DNA from: a virus
IMG/VR virus record: IMGVR_UViG_3300010413_000109
Coordinates: 1-32,828 of that record
Length of the DNA stretch: 32,828 bases
Reading direction: 5' to 3' (one strand)
Positions 22,064 to 30,747 of the stretch are shown piece by piece. A program made the translations under genes and the position numbers. Under the pieces are notes generated by a model. The model ran no database searches, was not told the origin of the DNA, and saw only the letters and a list, made by a program, of their open reading frames with translations. Position 1 is the stretch's first letter. Each line of letters begins with the position of its first letter.

Positions 22064-22079
22064 AGAGGAGATTTAAATA

Positions 22080-22643
22080 ATGGAAATTAACAAATATACT
22101 GATATTACTGGTGTATTAACTACAGAAGACATTCCAGAAGGTAGAATGGTTCTTCTAACTTCTCATTCGCAAAGCCATGACTACGGTAGTAGAGAGGATT
22201 TGCCCGGTGTGAAGTTGCCAGATGACTCTACAGAAGCTGCGGCAGCTCGCTTTTGTTTAACCTTTGCTGTGGATAATACAGAACCTCCGATCTTTATTCC
22301 TATGCCCACAGTTGCCAACACTTCAATGAGATATGGTTTTGATGGTGCGGCAAATGTACCATTTAGTGCTACTGTACATCTCACGCCTTTAAGCAATAAG
22401 AAAGGACTAACGATTCCCTCTGGATATTTAGCTTTGGCTTTTGGTCCGGGTGTGTTTACCGTTTGGTCTGGTGAATATGTTTATAGTGCGAGCCTTGTAC
22501 CGGGTGCATTCTTGGCTGTTGCCGATACATCTTCAGATAGTGAAGCTGATGCAGGTAAGCTGAAGTATTCTGCTTCCGCTACCTTTGCTCAGGTGATGGA
22601 AGTCGATAGCGACCTGAACCTAACCTTCCGTATCAATTATTAA
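22080..22643 (+). CDS. capsid decoration protein
   Basis: The 187-residue, beta-rich protein between scaffold and major capsid genes fits a head stabilising or decoration protein by position and composition: many Ser, Thr, Ala and Gly, few Lys, and no hydrophobic helices. The beginning MEINKYTDITGVLTTEDIPE resembles decoration proteins that make trimeric spikes on the shell. It has GAGGAG before the ATG. An internal capsid protein is the alternative. Confidence 0.65.
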   Translation: MEINKYTDITGVLTTEDIPEGRMVLLTSHSQSHDYGSREDLPGVKLPDDSTEAAAARFCLTFAVDNTEPPIFIPMPTVANTSMRYGFDGAANVPFSATVHLTPLSNKKGLTIPSGYLALAFGPGVFTVWSGEYVYSASLVPGAFLAVADTSSDSEADAGKLKYSASATFAQVMEVDSDLNLTFRINY

Positions 22644-22667
22644 AATTCTAGGAGGAATATATAAAAA

Positions 22668-23591
22668 ATGGATAAAGAATTAAAGGAAGCTATTGCATCT
22701 CTGGCAAAAGACAGAGGAAACAGAGAAGCTTTGGCTCAAATGTTCGTAGAATATCTAGAACCCGGACACATTACAGTTGATTTTGTCAATCTGTTGCTGG
22801 ATTCTCGTTCACTCAAGGAGGGTGATTCCTTAGTTAAGAAACTGAGAAAAGGTATTAAAGTTTATACTCTAGTACCCGGTTCAATTCATCTAAAGAGTGA
22901 AATCACTGTGTACGAGAGAGCCAACTACATTCTTGACGGTCTTGATGTAGGTGTCACATATAATGAATGGGAGATGAATGCTGGAGACATTGGTACTGTC
23001 GATGAAATTCGTGGTGAAATGCTCGCTAAGCTTAAGGATACTTTCCAACAGAAAGTCTTTACAGCTCTTAGCTCTATCTGGACAGCGGTGAATACTCCTA
23101 ATAATTATGTAGATGCAGGCGGAGCAATTACAGCAACCGTGCTGAAGAATGGTATTGATTATATTAATCGTACTACTCCCGGTGTGAAAGCTGTTGTTGG
23201 TACACGAGCTGCATTGACCCCAATCACTCAGTTTGGTGGATTCTGGAACGATGGTAATACTGTTGGTACAGATGCAATGTGGCGTGGACTTGATCCTCAG
23301 CTACAGGAAATCATGCAAACTGGTTGGCTTGGTAAATGGTATGGTGCTCCTATTGTTGCACTAGATCAGATTTATGATAACTTTGAAGATTATAATGCCT
23401 TCCTTCCTGAAGACAAGGTTCTCATTATTGGAGAGAAAGTCGGCGAGTTCATTACTTACGGTAATGTAAATTACAAAGAATGGACCGATATGCGTCCTAC
23501 TCCTCCACAGTGGAACTTGGAATTCTATCAGAGATTCGGCATTATGATTTGGAAAGCTGATGGAATCTATGTAATCGGTGGGATTAGCTAA
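22668..23591 (+). CDS. major capsid protein (HK97-like)
   Basis: The 307-residue protein has a strong AGGAGG site and the gene order expected for the major capsid protein. It starts with a helical N-arm (residues 1-30), followed by HLKSEITVYERANYILDGLD in a probable E-loop region. The P- and A-domain portion includes DYINRTTPGVKAVVGTRAAL and YGAPIVALDQIYD, where HK97-like proteins have the corresponding YG.PIV segment. The C-terminus is compact and ends in GGIS. Codon use and base composition are less AT-rich than neighbouring genes, consistent with high expression. Confidence 0.9.
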   Translation: MDKELKEAIASLAKDRGNREALAQMFVEYLEPGHITVDFVNLLLDSRSLKEGDSLVKKLRKGIKVYTLVPGSIHLKSEITVYERANYILDGLDVGVTYNEWEMNAGDIGTVDEIRGEMLAKLKDTFQQKVFTALSSIWTAVNTPNNYVDAGGAITATVLKNGIDYINRTTPGVKAVVGTRAALTPITQFGGFWNDGNTVGTDAMWRGLDPQLQEIMQTGWLGKWYGAPIVALDQIYDNFEDYNAFLPEDKVLIIGEKVGEFITYGNVNYKEWTDMRPTPPQWNLEFYQRFGIMIWKADGIYVIGGIS

Positions 23592-23709
23592 TTGACTTTA
23601 GTCTCTTATATAAAGAGATACCGAGATGGGAAGGTAGGTGCTATGGTCGTCCGTAACCAATCAATGCGGAACTTCCCCTATAAACTTAATATGGAAAGGA
23701 GATTTATAA
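23592..23709 (+). other. 118-bp intergenic region with possible structured RNA or 25-codon gene
   Basis: This gap after the capsid gene holds a 6-bp hairpin TCTCTT/AAGAGA (23602-23618), a long-range pair GGGAAG/CTTCCC (23628-23633 with 23672-23677), and two interlocked 4-bp helices inside it (TGGT/ACCA and TCCG/CGGA), the geometry of a small pseudoknot. It also contains a possible 25-codon reading frame from ATG 23643 to 23720 with AAGG upstream, which overlaps the next gene. The short stems may be chance. Confidence 0.35.
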
Positions 23710-24225
23710 ATGGACACTAATTTGGAAGCGGCTGATTTCTCTGCATTTAATTTAGAGAAACCATACAAATCATATAGAAAGACAATTCTTGGTCAGGTGT
23801 ATGTAAAAATTTTAAACCCCTTCAATAATCTAGAATCGATGGGGTTAATTTTAAGTGGGGAAGATAACTCTTCAGATAGTGCAATAATAAGAGTTTGGAA
23901 TCCTAAAGAAGATAAGTTTTTACGTACAGCTAATAAGAAACATTTTGAAAAAGGTTACTTGATCGAGTATAAAGAACCTGAAGTAAAACAAGTTTCTGAA
24001 GAAGAAAAGTTTAATAATCTAACGGATGCTGAATCAGAAGAACTGGTATCTTCTAAATTCTTTACTTTACAGTCAGCTGTAAATAAAATGACCTCTGAAG
24101 CTCCTCTATATAGGCTACTAAAGATTGCTGAGAGAGAAGAGAAATCAGAAAAGATTATTAATTTGATCAAAGGAAGATTGTCAGAAGTGCAGGGTTTGAA
24201 AGAACAGCCTCAGATTTTGGAGTAA
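23710..24225 (+). CDS. head protein of unknown function, 171 aa
   Basis: I do not recognise the family. The first 80 residues are beta-like (YKSYRKTILGQVYVKILNPF), and the rest is an acidic helical tail (VKQVSEEEKFNNLTDAESEE onward). Position between capsid and connector genes suggests a head or neck protein. AAAGGAG precedes the ATG. Confidence 0.65.
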   Translation: MDTNLEAADFSAFNLEKPYKSYRKTILGQVYVKILNPFNNLESMGLILSGEDNSSDSAIIRVWNPKEDKFLRTANKKHFEKGYLIEYKEPEVKQVSEEEKFNNLTDAESEELVSSKFFTLQSAVNKMTSEAPLYRLLKIAEREEKSEKIINLIKGRLSEVQGLKEQPQILE

Positions 24226-24228
24226 TAA

Positions 24229-24732
24229 ATGGCGACTACTACAGTAGACTATCTCTTACCAGAACTTAGATTACATCTTGGAGATATTGATTCTTCAAGT
24301 TATAGATATGCTGATGAATGGCTAGAGGTGGCATTAGAAATGGGTATCAAAGCTCTTGGCAGATGGTGGAATTTAAAATACATAATGGATATGAGTACCC
24401 ATTTAGTATCTAGAAATTCTAATATTACTTTTATTTTAGCAGAGCCTCCTGTTATAGAAATGCAGGATGAAAGACCAATTCTTTTGATGGCTTCTATAAT
24501 TATAAAAGAAGGTAGCTTAGAGAATAATTCATGGAATGCTGGTTCTTGGAAAGATGCTGAAATTTCTTTTTCAAATCTAGAAGGTTCTAGATCAAAACAA
24601 TTGTCCTTACAAAAGGATTGGGAAGAATTAAGTATGATACTTTCAGCACCAACTAGAAAACTAGCACAAACAGTAAAGGGTAGTTTACCCGGCTATAAAC
24701 AAAATCCCTTTGAAAATATGGGAGAATTCTAA
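24229..24732 (+). CDS. head-tail connector (adaptor) protein
   Basis: The 167-residue protein has an N-terminal helical bundle pattern (YLLPELRLHLGDIDSSSYRY then ADEWLEVALEMGIKALGRWW) typical of adaptor proteins that bind the portal ring in siphoviruses. The C-terminal half (FSNLEGSRSKQLSLQKDWEE) is mixed. It follows the capsid genes at the expected place. The match is by pattern, without a motif diagnostic of one family. Confidence 0.65.
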   Translation: MATTTVDYLLPELRLHLGDIDSSSYRYADEWLEVALEMGIKALGRWWNLKYIMDMSTHLVSRNSNITFILAEPPVIEMQDERPILLMASIIIKEGSLENNSWNAGSWKDAEISFSNLEGSRSKQLSLQKDWEELSMILSAPTRKLAQTVKGSLPGYKQNPFENMGEF

Positions 24733-24899
24733 TGCACGAAGAATGGCACGGTTTATGTATTTATTGTATGCTTAGGATTTTTACACCAGTGGTAATAACT
24801 ATTTTTATCAGCTGGTTTCTAAATAAAATTTGTGGTGAAAGGAATGGAGAAAAATGGAACAAGAACGAAAACGAATCCTCTGGATTTCCGATGGAGTAA
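24732..24899 (+). CDS. 55-aa single-helix membrane protein
   Basis: ATG 24732 overlaps the TAA of the connector gene (taATG) and follows GGGAGA. The peptide has three Cys residues in the first 35 positions (GLCIYCML, and later KICGE), one hydrophobic helix (RIFTPVVITIFISWFL) and a polar Asn/Glu-rich tail. Its end overlaps the next gene by 46 bp. It may localise or assist the glycosyltransferase encoded next; no function is proven. Confidence 0.55.
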   Translation: MHEEWHGLCIYCMLRIFTPVVITIFISWFLNKICGERNGEKWNKNENESSGFPME

Positions 24900-26050
24900 C
24901 TCCTACAGGATTTTCAAGAGTAGCACATTCGATCATTAAAAATTTAGATTCTGAAATTTTTCAAGTAATGCACTTGGCTATAAACTATTGGGGTGATCCA
25001 CATCCTAATAATTGGATGATATTTCCAGCACCAATTAGAGGAAATATTTATGGTATAGATAGAGTAAAAGAATTCAAGACAGCTAAAGTTGATATGATTT
25101 TTATTCTAAATGATCTCTGGATGATCAATGAATACCTAAAAGAAATCAAAAAACATTTTGATCCTGTACCTCCAATAGTAATTTATTTTCCAGTAGATGC
25201 AGAAGAGTTTGATAGAGTTTGGTTTGAGAATTTTGATATTGTTACACAGGCTGTAGTTTATACACACTTTGGCTATGATGTAGCTAAGAAAGTAGCACCA
25301 GAGGGAGTTGATTTTGAAATCATCCCTCATGGTATTGATACAGAAATTTTCTATAAACTAATGATGCCAAAGCAAGAACTAAGAAAAATTTCTTATCCAA
25401 ACAATGAAGACTTATGGGAAGAAGATTCTTTTGTTGTATTAAATGCAAATAGAAATCAACCTAGAAAAAGATTAGATTTAGCTCTAGAAGGTTTTTCTTT
25501 ATTTGCTAAAGATAAGCCAACAAATGTCAGATATTATCATCACGCTGGAATAAGAGATGTCGGTTGGAACATTCCTAAACTAGCAGAAAGATATGGAATT
25601 TCTAAAAGACTTCTGCTAACTAGTATGGAAGAAGGTGTTCAGAAGATACCAGAAAATCGTTTAAATTTAGTTTATAATAGTACGGACGTTGGCTTAAATA
25701 CTAGCATGGGAGAAGGTTGGGGTCTTCCTAGTATGGAACATGCTATTACTGGTGCACCGCAGGTAGTATCAGATAATAGTGCGAGTAGAGAATTATATAG
25801 TGATATTGGTTTATTAATTCCTACTAGCATGAATCAAACTTTTGAAAGAATTGAAACCGTAGGTACTGTAGTAAGACCAGAAGATGTAGCTGCTCAATTA
25901 CAAAAACTTTACGAAGATAAAGAACTATACAATGAATTATCAATAAAAGGTATAGAAAAATTTTCCAAGCCCGAATATAATTGGGCTAATATCGCAGAGC
26001 AATGGAGCGAAATCTTTAAGAGAGTAATGGGAATAAATGAAAATAGTTGA
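24854..26050 (+). CDS. GT4-family glycosyltransferase
   Basis: The 398-residue enzyme has both GT-B Rossmann halves. The N-terminal part begins RILWISDGVTPTGFSRVAHS; EIIPHGIDTEIFY marks the domain boundary; RNQPRKRLDLALEGFSLF follows; and the C-terminal site is NTSMGEGWGLPSMEHAITGA with PQVVSDNSASRELY, where the two Glu residues match the ExxxxxxxE motif of GT4. It transfers a nucleotide-activated sugar to an unknown acceptor. Its position between head-tail connector and tail genes suggests it glycosylates virion proteins. It lies outside the nonulosonate cassette and may work with or independently of it. Confidence 0.9.
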   Translation: MEQERKRILWISDGVTPTGFSRVAHSIIKNLDSEIFQVMHLAINYWGDPHPNNWMIFPAPIRGNIYGIDRVKEFKTAKVDMIFILNDLWMINEYLKEIKKHFDPVPPIVIYFPVDAEEFDRVWFENFDIVTQAVVYTHFGYDVAKKVAPEGVDFEIIPHGIDTEIFYKLMMPKQELRKISYPNNEDLWEEDSFVVLNANRNQPRKRLDLALEGFSLFAKDKPTNVRYYHHAGIRDVGWNIPKLAERYGISKRLLLTSMEEGVQKIPENRLNLVYNSTDVGLNTSMGEGWGLPSMEHAITGAPQVVSDNSASRELYSDIGLLIPTSMNQTFERIETVGTVVRPEDVAAQLQKLYEDKELYNELSIKGIEKFSKPEYNWANIAEQWSEIFKRVMGINENS

Positions 26051-26243
26051 TATAAATGGTAAGAAAAGAAACGTTAAGTCAATAAAAAAAATATCTCATA
26101 ATGTGGTTGATGCTAAATCTGGTTTAGAAATAAAAGAACCTTTTGTTGAAGTAGTTATAGCGGGAAAGCAAAGTACTTGGACAGAATGGTATCCGCTGGA
26201 TGAATTTTTAGATTTTAATCCAAATTATAATTTAGAGGGATAA
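26037..26243 (+). CDS. hypothetical protein, 68 aa
   Basis: A small beta-rich protein (MKIVDINGKKRNVKSIKKIS and on), overlapping the end of the GT4 gene by 14 bp, with only a weak ribosome binding site. The Trp-rich middle (KQSTWTEWYPLDEF) is unlike any motif I know. It immediately precedes the large virion protein gene. Confidence 0.6.
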   Translation: MKIVDINGKKRNVKSIKKISHNVVDAKSGLEIKEPFVEVVIAGKQSTWTEWYPLDEFLDFNPNYNLEG

Positions 26244-26244
26244 G

Positions 26245-27927
26245 TTGGCAGCTACAGTAGTTTTCAATGGTACTAATGTAACAGAAGCTGAAAATACTAC
26301 TAATTGGAATAACGATACTATTTCAGCAGCTGAGTCTTGGTCAGAAATAAAAATTCAATATAATGGTTCTGTTGGCTATCAAGCTAATAATAAGGACGGT
26401 TATGGTTGGTATGATTATTCTGGTACAGGTTCTTTTAACTTTAGTACTACACATGCAGGACAGCATGTTTTTATTTGGGTTAATATTACTACTCCCGGTA
26501 TTTTAGATACAGTAGCTAATAACGGTTTATATTTAATGGTGGGGGATAGTGATACTACTTTCAATTGTTATACTGTTGGTGGTGGAAATGCACTTGATAG
26601 ATATAATGGTGGTTGGAAAAGATTTGTCTTAGACCCAAGAAAAACTCCTACCTTTACTATAGGCGGTGGTGCAAGCATAAGCTCTATTAGTAGATTTGGA
26701 GTAGGGGTTAATACCACAGGTGCTTCCCGTGCAGATAACTTATTTATTGATAGAATTGATGTTGGTTGGGGCTTAAGAATATATGGTACTTCTACAGATG
26801 GTTGGGCAGATGTAGTATCTGCTGATATGAATACCTCAACAAATGTTTATGGTATTCTTCAGGAACGTGATGGAATTTATTATGCTTTTGGTCGTTTAGA
26901 AATTGGGGACGATCAAAGCACAAATGGTACTACTTTCTCAGATACAGATAGAGTTATTCGTTGGGTAAGCCAAGAATATTATTACAGTGGTGGATGGGTT
27001 GATATAATTGGAGATGACTTTTTCCGATTAGATATTGTTAGTAACAGTACTAATGCAACTTCATTTACTGATGGAATTCAAGTAGGTACGGGTGATACTT
27101 CAAGAGGTCGTAATGGTACTACCTTTTTAGGAAGTAGCTCACATACTACTACAATAAGTTTAGATGATGGTAATAATTCCAGCAATACTCTAAACTTATA
27201 TGGTACAACTCTAAGATATATGGGTGGGGGTATTTCAGCCAATGGAGATTCTGATCATAGAGTTTATGGTTGTGTTGTAGACCAGTGTGGAATATTTGAT
27301 CCGGGTGGAACAATAAGTATTAGAAATACAACTTTTTCTAATACTACAGATAATGGTTACTCTGGTTCATCTTTTTACTGGACTCCTACTGGTGTAGATA
27401 TTAAAAATAGTTTCTTCATTGCTAACACTCATGCTACTTATGACCCACATGGTATTTTACATACCGCATCTGGTATTTATCAATATGATAATTTAAAATT
27501 TGCTGGAAATGATTATGATATTGCTTTTAGTGGAGCTTCTGCCTCTGATTGGTTAACAATACAGTCAATAGATAACTCATCTGATCCGGGTACTGTTGAT
27601 GTTATAGTTGGTAGCGGGTATTCAATAGATAATGCTGTTTACTTAACTATTGATGTAGAGGATATTTTAGGAGTTCCAATAAGTGGTGCAGCTGTAGCAA
27701 TTTATACAGCTAGTGGCGGTGTAGTCCAGTTGATGAATGAATATACTAATCCAGCAGGACGAGCACAAGAATCTTACAATTATTTAGGTGCAATGCCTAT
27801 TTCAATACGAATTAGAAAATCTTCTGCTGGAGATACAAGATACTATCCAATAGATACTACTGGAGAAATAGGATCAGCTGGTTTTTCCCTGACAGCTATA
27901 ATGACAGAAGATACCATAGTAATTTAA
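26245..27927 (+). CDS. large beta-rich virion protein, probable receptor-binding or fibre protein
   Basis: The 560-residue protein uses TTG as start behind GAGGGA, with no in-frame ATG close by. It is low in Lys and very rich in Gly, Ser, Thr, Asn and Asp. The first 180 residues resemble a concanavalin-like lectin sandwich. Residues about 270-440 have short repeats like a right-handed beta-helix. Residues about 480-545 (ILGVPISGAAVAIYTASGG) look like an immunoglobulin-like or carboxypeptidase-regulatory domain. It ends SLTAIMTEDTIVI, a tail also found in the next protein. It could bind glycans on the host or form virion spikes. Confidence 0.65.
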   Translation: MAATVVFNGTNVTEAENTTNWNNDTISAAESWSEIKIQYNGSVGYQANNKDGYGWYDYSGTGSFNFSTTHAGQHVFIWVNITTPGILDTVANNGLYLMVGDSDTTFNCYTVGGGNALDRYNGGWKRFVLDPRKTPTFTIGGGASISSISRFGVGVNTTGASRADNLFIDRIDVGWGLRIYGTSTDGWADVVSADMNTSTNVYGILQERDGIYYAFGRLEIGDDQSTNGTTFSDTDRVIRWVSQEYYYSGGWVDIIGDDFFRLDIVSNSTNATSFTDGIQVGTGDTSRGRNGTTFLGSSSHTTTISLDDGNNSSNTLNLYGTTLRYMGGGISANGDSDHRVYGCVVDQCGIFDPGGTISIRNTTFSNTTDNGYSGSSFYWTPTGVDIKNSFFIANTHATYDPHGILHTASGIYQYDNLKFAGNDYDIAFSGASASDWLTIQSIDNSSDPGTVDVIVGSGYSIDNAVYLTIDVEDILGVPISGAAVAIYTASGGVVQLMNEYTNPAGRAQESYNYLGAMPISIRIRKSSAGDTRYYPIDTTGEIGSAGFSLTAIMTEDTIVI

Positions 27928-27945
27928 ATTTACGGAGAATAATAA

Positions 27946-29682
27946 ATGGCAGCTATTAGTACTGGCGATTTTACAATAGATTATGTAAATAAACTTATTA
28001 GATATGATGGAGCCGAGACTCCTCCCCATCCGTTAGCGGATATGCTATCAGTAAATGCTCTGTACTCATTCTTAATGGATACGTTTGATGAATTAGACCA
28101 AATGGATAATCCAGTACCAATGTCAGCACAGACTCCTACTGCTTACACTCTTATTAACGGCTGGTATATTGACGAGAAAACTATCCAAACACTAAAAGGT
28201 GGTGCTATTCAAACCAATGGTTGGAGTGGACAAATCGCAGTTTTGTATTTGGATGGTATTACTACACAAGCACAAGCATCAGATATTGGTAAAACAGTAA
28301 ATGATGATGCTTCCCCTATTGGAACACTTTTGCATTATGAAGAAATAAATGCAAGCGAGGCTAAGTGGTGGATAAGAACTACAAGTTCTATTACAGACCC
28401 GTCTGTAATGACCATCACTTCAAGTTCAGCAGATGGTAATGCTAATGGAAATTCTACTACTGGTGAGAATCTCTGGACTAACCTATATACGTTGGGTACT
28501 CTTTATGATACTCCTACTTTATATATTGTTAGAGATAATACCAGAATGTCACAATGGGGTACTGGTACAGATGCTTGGTGGGATACAGGACATATTGATA
28601 TTCTTGTATTAATCAAAGAAGCTGGTGTAGAGTTAGGAGATAATTTTACTACTACAGACACTGGTTATGTACAGGTATACGATAGAAACTGGACTAACTT
28701 ATGGGATTGGTTTGAAATCGATCTCGGTCCAGGTGGTAGACAGGCTGTGCCTTTGGCTACTGCTAATGACCTTAATAACCAAACAGCAGAAGGTACTGTT
28801 GCAGGTTGGACTGATGTTGTAATTAGTACTGCCGGTCCTTACTCAAAAGATATTGGTGATGGTGCTGGTCCACAAAACTATGACTATAGCATTAACTGTG
28901 GTGGTAGACCTCTTGATGAAGTATACGAAAGACTAAAGTACGTTGTTAGAGATGGAGAAACTACACAGATTGATGGTATGGATGGTGAGCAGTATGTTAC
29001 TGTAGTTGGGCAAGAAGGAACTTATTCCCCAATTAAAGCAGCCCCCTTCGGTTCATTTGCTGGTGGTACTTTCTTTGGTGCACGAGGTATCTGGATTGAA
29101 AATATGGATGCAGCTGATTCAGAAAAATATCAGCTGATTGATAGTGCTGGTGTTACTAGAAACCCACCGACACAAGCTCCTATTACTGTTGGTGGACTTG
29201 TTTGGGAAGCAGGAGTTGGAGATAGGGTCTTAGTTGCTGAATCTACAGGACAAGGTTCTTCTACTATTGATAAATCTCAATATACAATATCTGGTACAAT
29301 TCTTTCTGGTGATGATAAAATCTATATTACAGTCGGCTTACCAGCAGACACTCCAGCCTCTGGAGTTATCAGAGTAGTTGATTATGGAATTAGTGAAGAA
29401 AGATATACTTACTCAGCTTGGGGTGCAAATAGAGTATTCCTAGATAGCGTTACTTCTAAACAATACGACGGTCCTACCGATACTTGTTATATTCCATATG
29501 TGGATGCAGAAACAATCTCAGGTGCTACAAGTATTCAACAGCAATTAACTTATGCTCAAAATAGATACTTGGTGGCAAGAGTTAGACAGTACGGTATTAT
29601 TCCGTTTGAAACAACTGCTGAATTGAAATCTGGTGGAGTTACAATTACTGCAATTAGAACTACGGATACTATTGTATCCTAA
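27946..29682 (+). CDS. large beta-rich virion protein, 578 aa
   Basis: The protein begins MAAISTGDFTIDYVNKLIRY and has many Thr, Gly and Asp residues, a likely beta-rich body and no enzymatic motif. It shares the terminal motif TAIRTTDTIVS with the end of the preceding protein (TAIMTEDTIVI), so both tails may dock into the same partner. The composition and position, after connector genes and before smaller neck proteins, suggest an abundant structural protein such as a fibre or collar. ACGGAG lies before the ATG. Confidence 0.6.
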   Translation: MAAISTGDFTIDYVNKLIRYDGAETPPHPLADMLSVNALYSFLMDTFDELDQMDNPVPMSAQTPTAYTLINGWYIDEKTIQTLKGGAIQTNGWSGQIAVLYLDGITTQAQASDIGKTVNDDASPIGTLLHYEEINASEAKWWIRTTSSITDPSVMTITSSSADGNANGNSTTGENLWTNLYTLGTLYDTPTLYIVRDNTRMSQWGTGTDAWWDTGHIDILVLIKEAGVELGDNFTTTDTGYVQVYDRNWTNLWDWFEIDLGPGGRQAVPLATANDLNNQTAEGTVAGWTDVVISTAGPYSKDIGDGAGPQNYDYSINCGGRPLDEVYERLKYVVRDGETTQIDGMDGEQYVTVVGQEGTYSPIKAAPFGSFAGGTFFGARGIWIENMDAADSEKYQLIDSAGVTRNPPTQAPITVGGLVWEAGVGDRVLVAESTGQGSSTIDKSQYTISGTILSGDDKIYITVGLPADTPASGVIRVVDYGISEERYTYSAWGANRVFLDSVTSKQYDGPTDTCYIPYVDAETISGATSIQQQLTYAQNRYLVARVRQYGIIPFETTAELKSGGVTITAIRTTDTIVS

Positions 29683-29706
29683 AATTAGAGAGAAGGGAGG
29701 CAAAAC

Positions 29707-30390
29707 ATGGCTTATGTATTTGACTTCCAGAATACTCTCATAGAAATCACCAGTCCACAAACAGATGTAGATATTCAGGAATTGATCAATGAAATTAGAA
29801 CTGTAGAAGCATCAGTCCAAGGGATTGCTTATCCAAGAATAGCTAATGCAGCTGGTAAAGAATCCCTTGGTGCTGGTGTAGAAGTTGGTATTACAGTAGA
29901 GTTATTGAATAGTTGGCAATTACATTTCTGGGCTGGAAGTTATACAGCTACCATAGCTGGGGGAAACTTAGTTGGAGGTTTGGCTGGTGATCCAGTAGCT
30001 TATACAGCTGGAGTACAAGTAGTGCTTATTCAATCAGCAGCTTCTACCATAGTATCTACTGGAGGTAGTGCATTAACTCAAGAAGAGCATGATGAATTAT
30101 TTGCAGTAGCAGATAATGTTTGGGATGAGGTACTATCTGGTCATTCTTTGGCTGGTAGTGCAGGAAAAACATTAAGTGATGTTTTAACTGGAGTGGAGGA
30201 TTCTTTGGGAATTTCTGGAGAGAATAATAAGTGGAGTGGTATGGCGTTTGATGCTAATAATAATTTAATTTCAGCAGTTATTACACAATACACAGATAAT
30301 ACTTTAACTGTAGAAAGAAAGAAATGGCAATTAACAGCTAATTATGATCTTAATAGTAGACTAACAAACTACGAATTAAAGGAATATTAA
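29707..30390 (+). CDS. structural protein of unknown function, 227 aa
   Basis: The 227-residue protein has a short helix near the start (DVDIQELINEIRTVEASVQG) and a glycine- and valine-rich middle with beta character (AAGKESLGAGVEVGITVELL), then a helical domain (residues about 125-165) and a beta end. It resembles uncharacterised virion proteins of environmental phages in composition. The ribosome binding site GGGAGG is strong. A collar or fibre-attachment role is possible, without proof. Confidence 0.55.
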   Translation: MAYVFDFQNTLIEITSPQTDVDIQELINEIRTVEASVQGIAYPRIANAAGKESLGAGVEVGITVELLNSWQLHFWAGSYTATIAGGNLVGGLAGDPVAYTAGVQVVLIQSAASTIVSTGGSALTQEEHDELFAVADNVWDEVLSGHSLAGSAGKTLSDVLTGVEDSLGISGENNKWSGMAFDANNNLISAVITQYTDNTLTVERKKWQLTANYDLNSRLTNYELKEY

Positions 30391-30391
30391 A

Positions 30392-30577
30392 ATGCCTACA
30401 GCAGACTCCATAGCTTCTCATGGAAAGACAGGAAGAGTTTCAGCACTTTCTATAGGCTCTTTAGGAAGATTACTAAGAGGAATAGAAGAAGTAATAATAA
30501 GTGCTAAAACTGAAATCATTAACTTAGTTAGTGCTATTCATCCTGTAATGGAATTAATTTCTAAGGTCGGAAAATGA
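30392..30577 (+). CDS. small protein with decapeptide repeats at its C-terminus, 61 aa
   Basis: The protein starts MPTADSIASHGKTGRVSALS, has a basic helix in the middle and ends with two copies of a 10-residue pattern, INLVSAIHP and VMELISKVGK. The same pattern continues in the next gene in another frame. The TGA stop overlaps the next ATG (ATGA). A short A AAA run just before TGA could allow a -1 shift to fuse the two products, but simple coupling is enough to explain the layout. Confidence 0.6.
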   Translation: MPTADSIASHGKTGRVSALSIGSLGRLLRGIEEVIISAKTEIINLVSAIHPVMELISKVGK

Positions 30578-30735
30578 TAATAGAAGAAATTGAATTAACA
30601 TCTGAGATAAATCCTGTAATGGAACTAACTTCTATGATAACTACAGAAATGAATTTAGTATCACAAATAACAAAGGAAATGTTATTGGTAAGTGAAGTGT
30701 TTCCAGAACTAAGTGTTATATCTGAGATTGATTTG
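30527..30735 (+). repeat. tandem decapeptide-coding repeat across two genes
   Basis: About seven units of 30 bp encode x-(M/I/L)-x-L-(T/V/I)-S-x-(I/V)-x-x. Two units are at the end of the gene at 30392 and five in the gene at 30574. At DNA level the segment ATCCTGTAATGGAA-TAA-TTCTA occurs at 30540 and again at 30611, 71 bp apart, so the copies sit in different reading frames but encode the same peptide. Confidence 0.65.
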
Positions 30736-30747
30736 GAAGAGGTTTAA
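30574..30747 (+). CDS. 57-aa decapeptide-repeat protein
   Basis: The peptide is almost entirely five 10-residue repeats (EIELTSEINP, VMELTSMITT, EMNLVSQITK, EMLLVSEVFP, ELSVISEIDL). Hydrophobic residues at alternate positions suggest beta strands, as in a short beta-solenoid or triple beta-spiral shaft, rather than a coiled coil. The ATG overlaps the stop of the previous gene, with AAGG upstream, and the TAA is directly followed by the next ATG. It is probably a virion stalk or connector piece; function unknown. Confidence 0.6.
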   Translation: MIIEEIELTSEINPVMELTSMITTEMNLVSQITKEMLLVSEVFPELSVISEIDLEEV

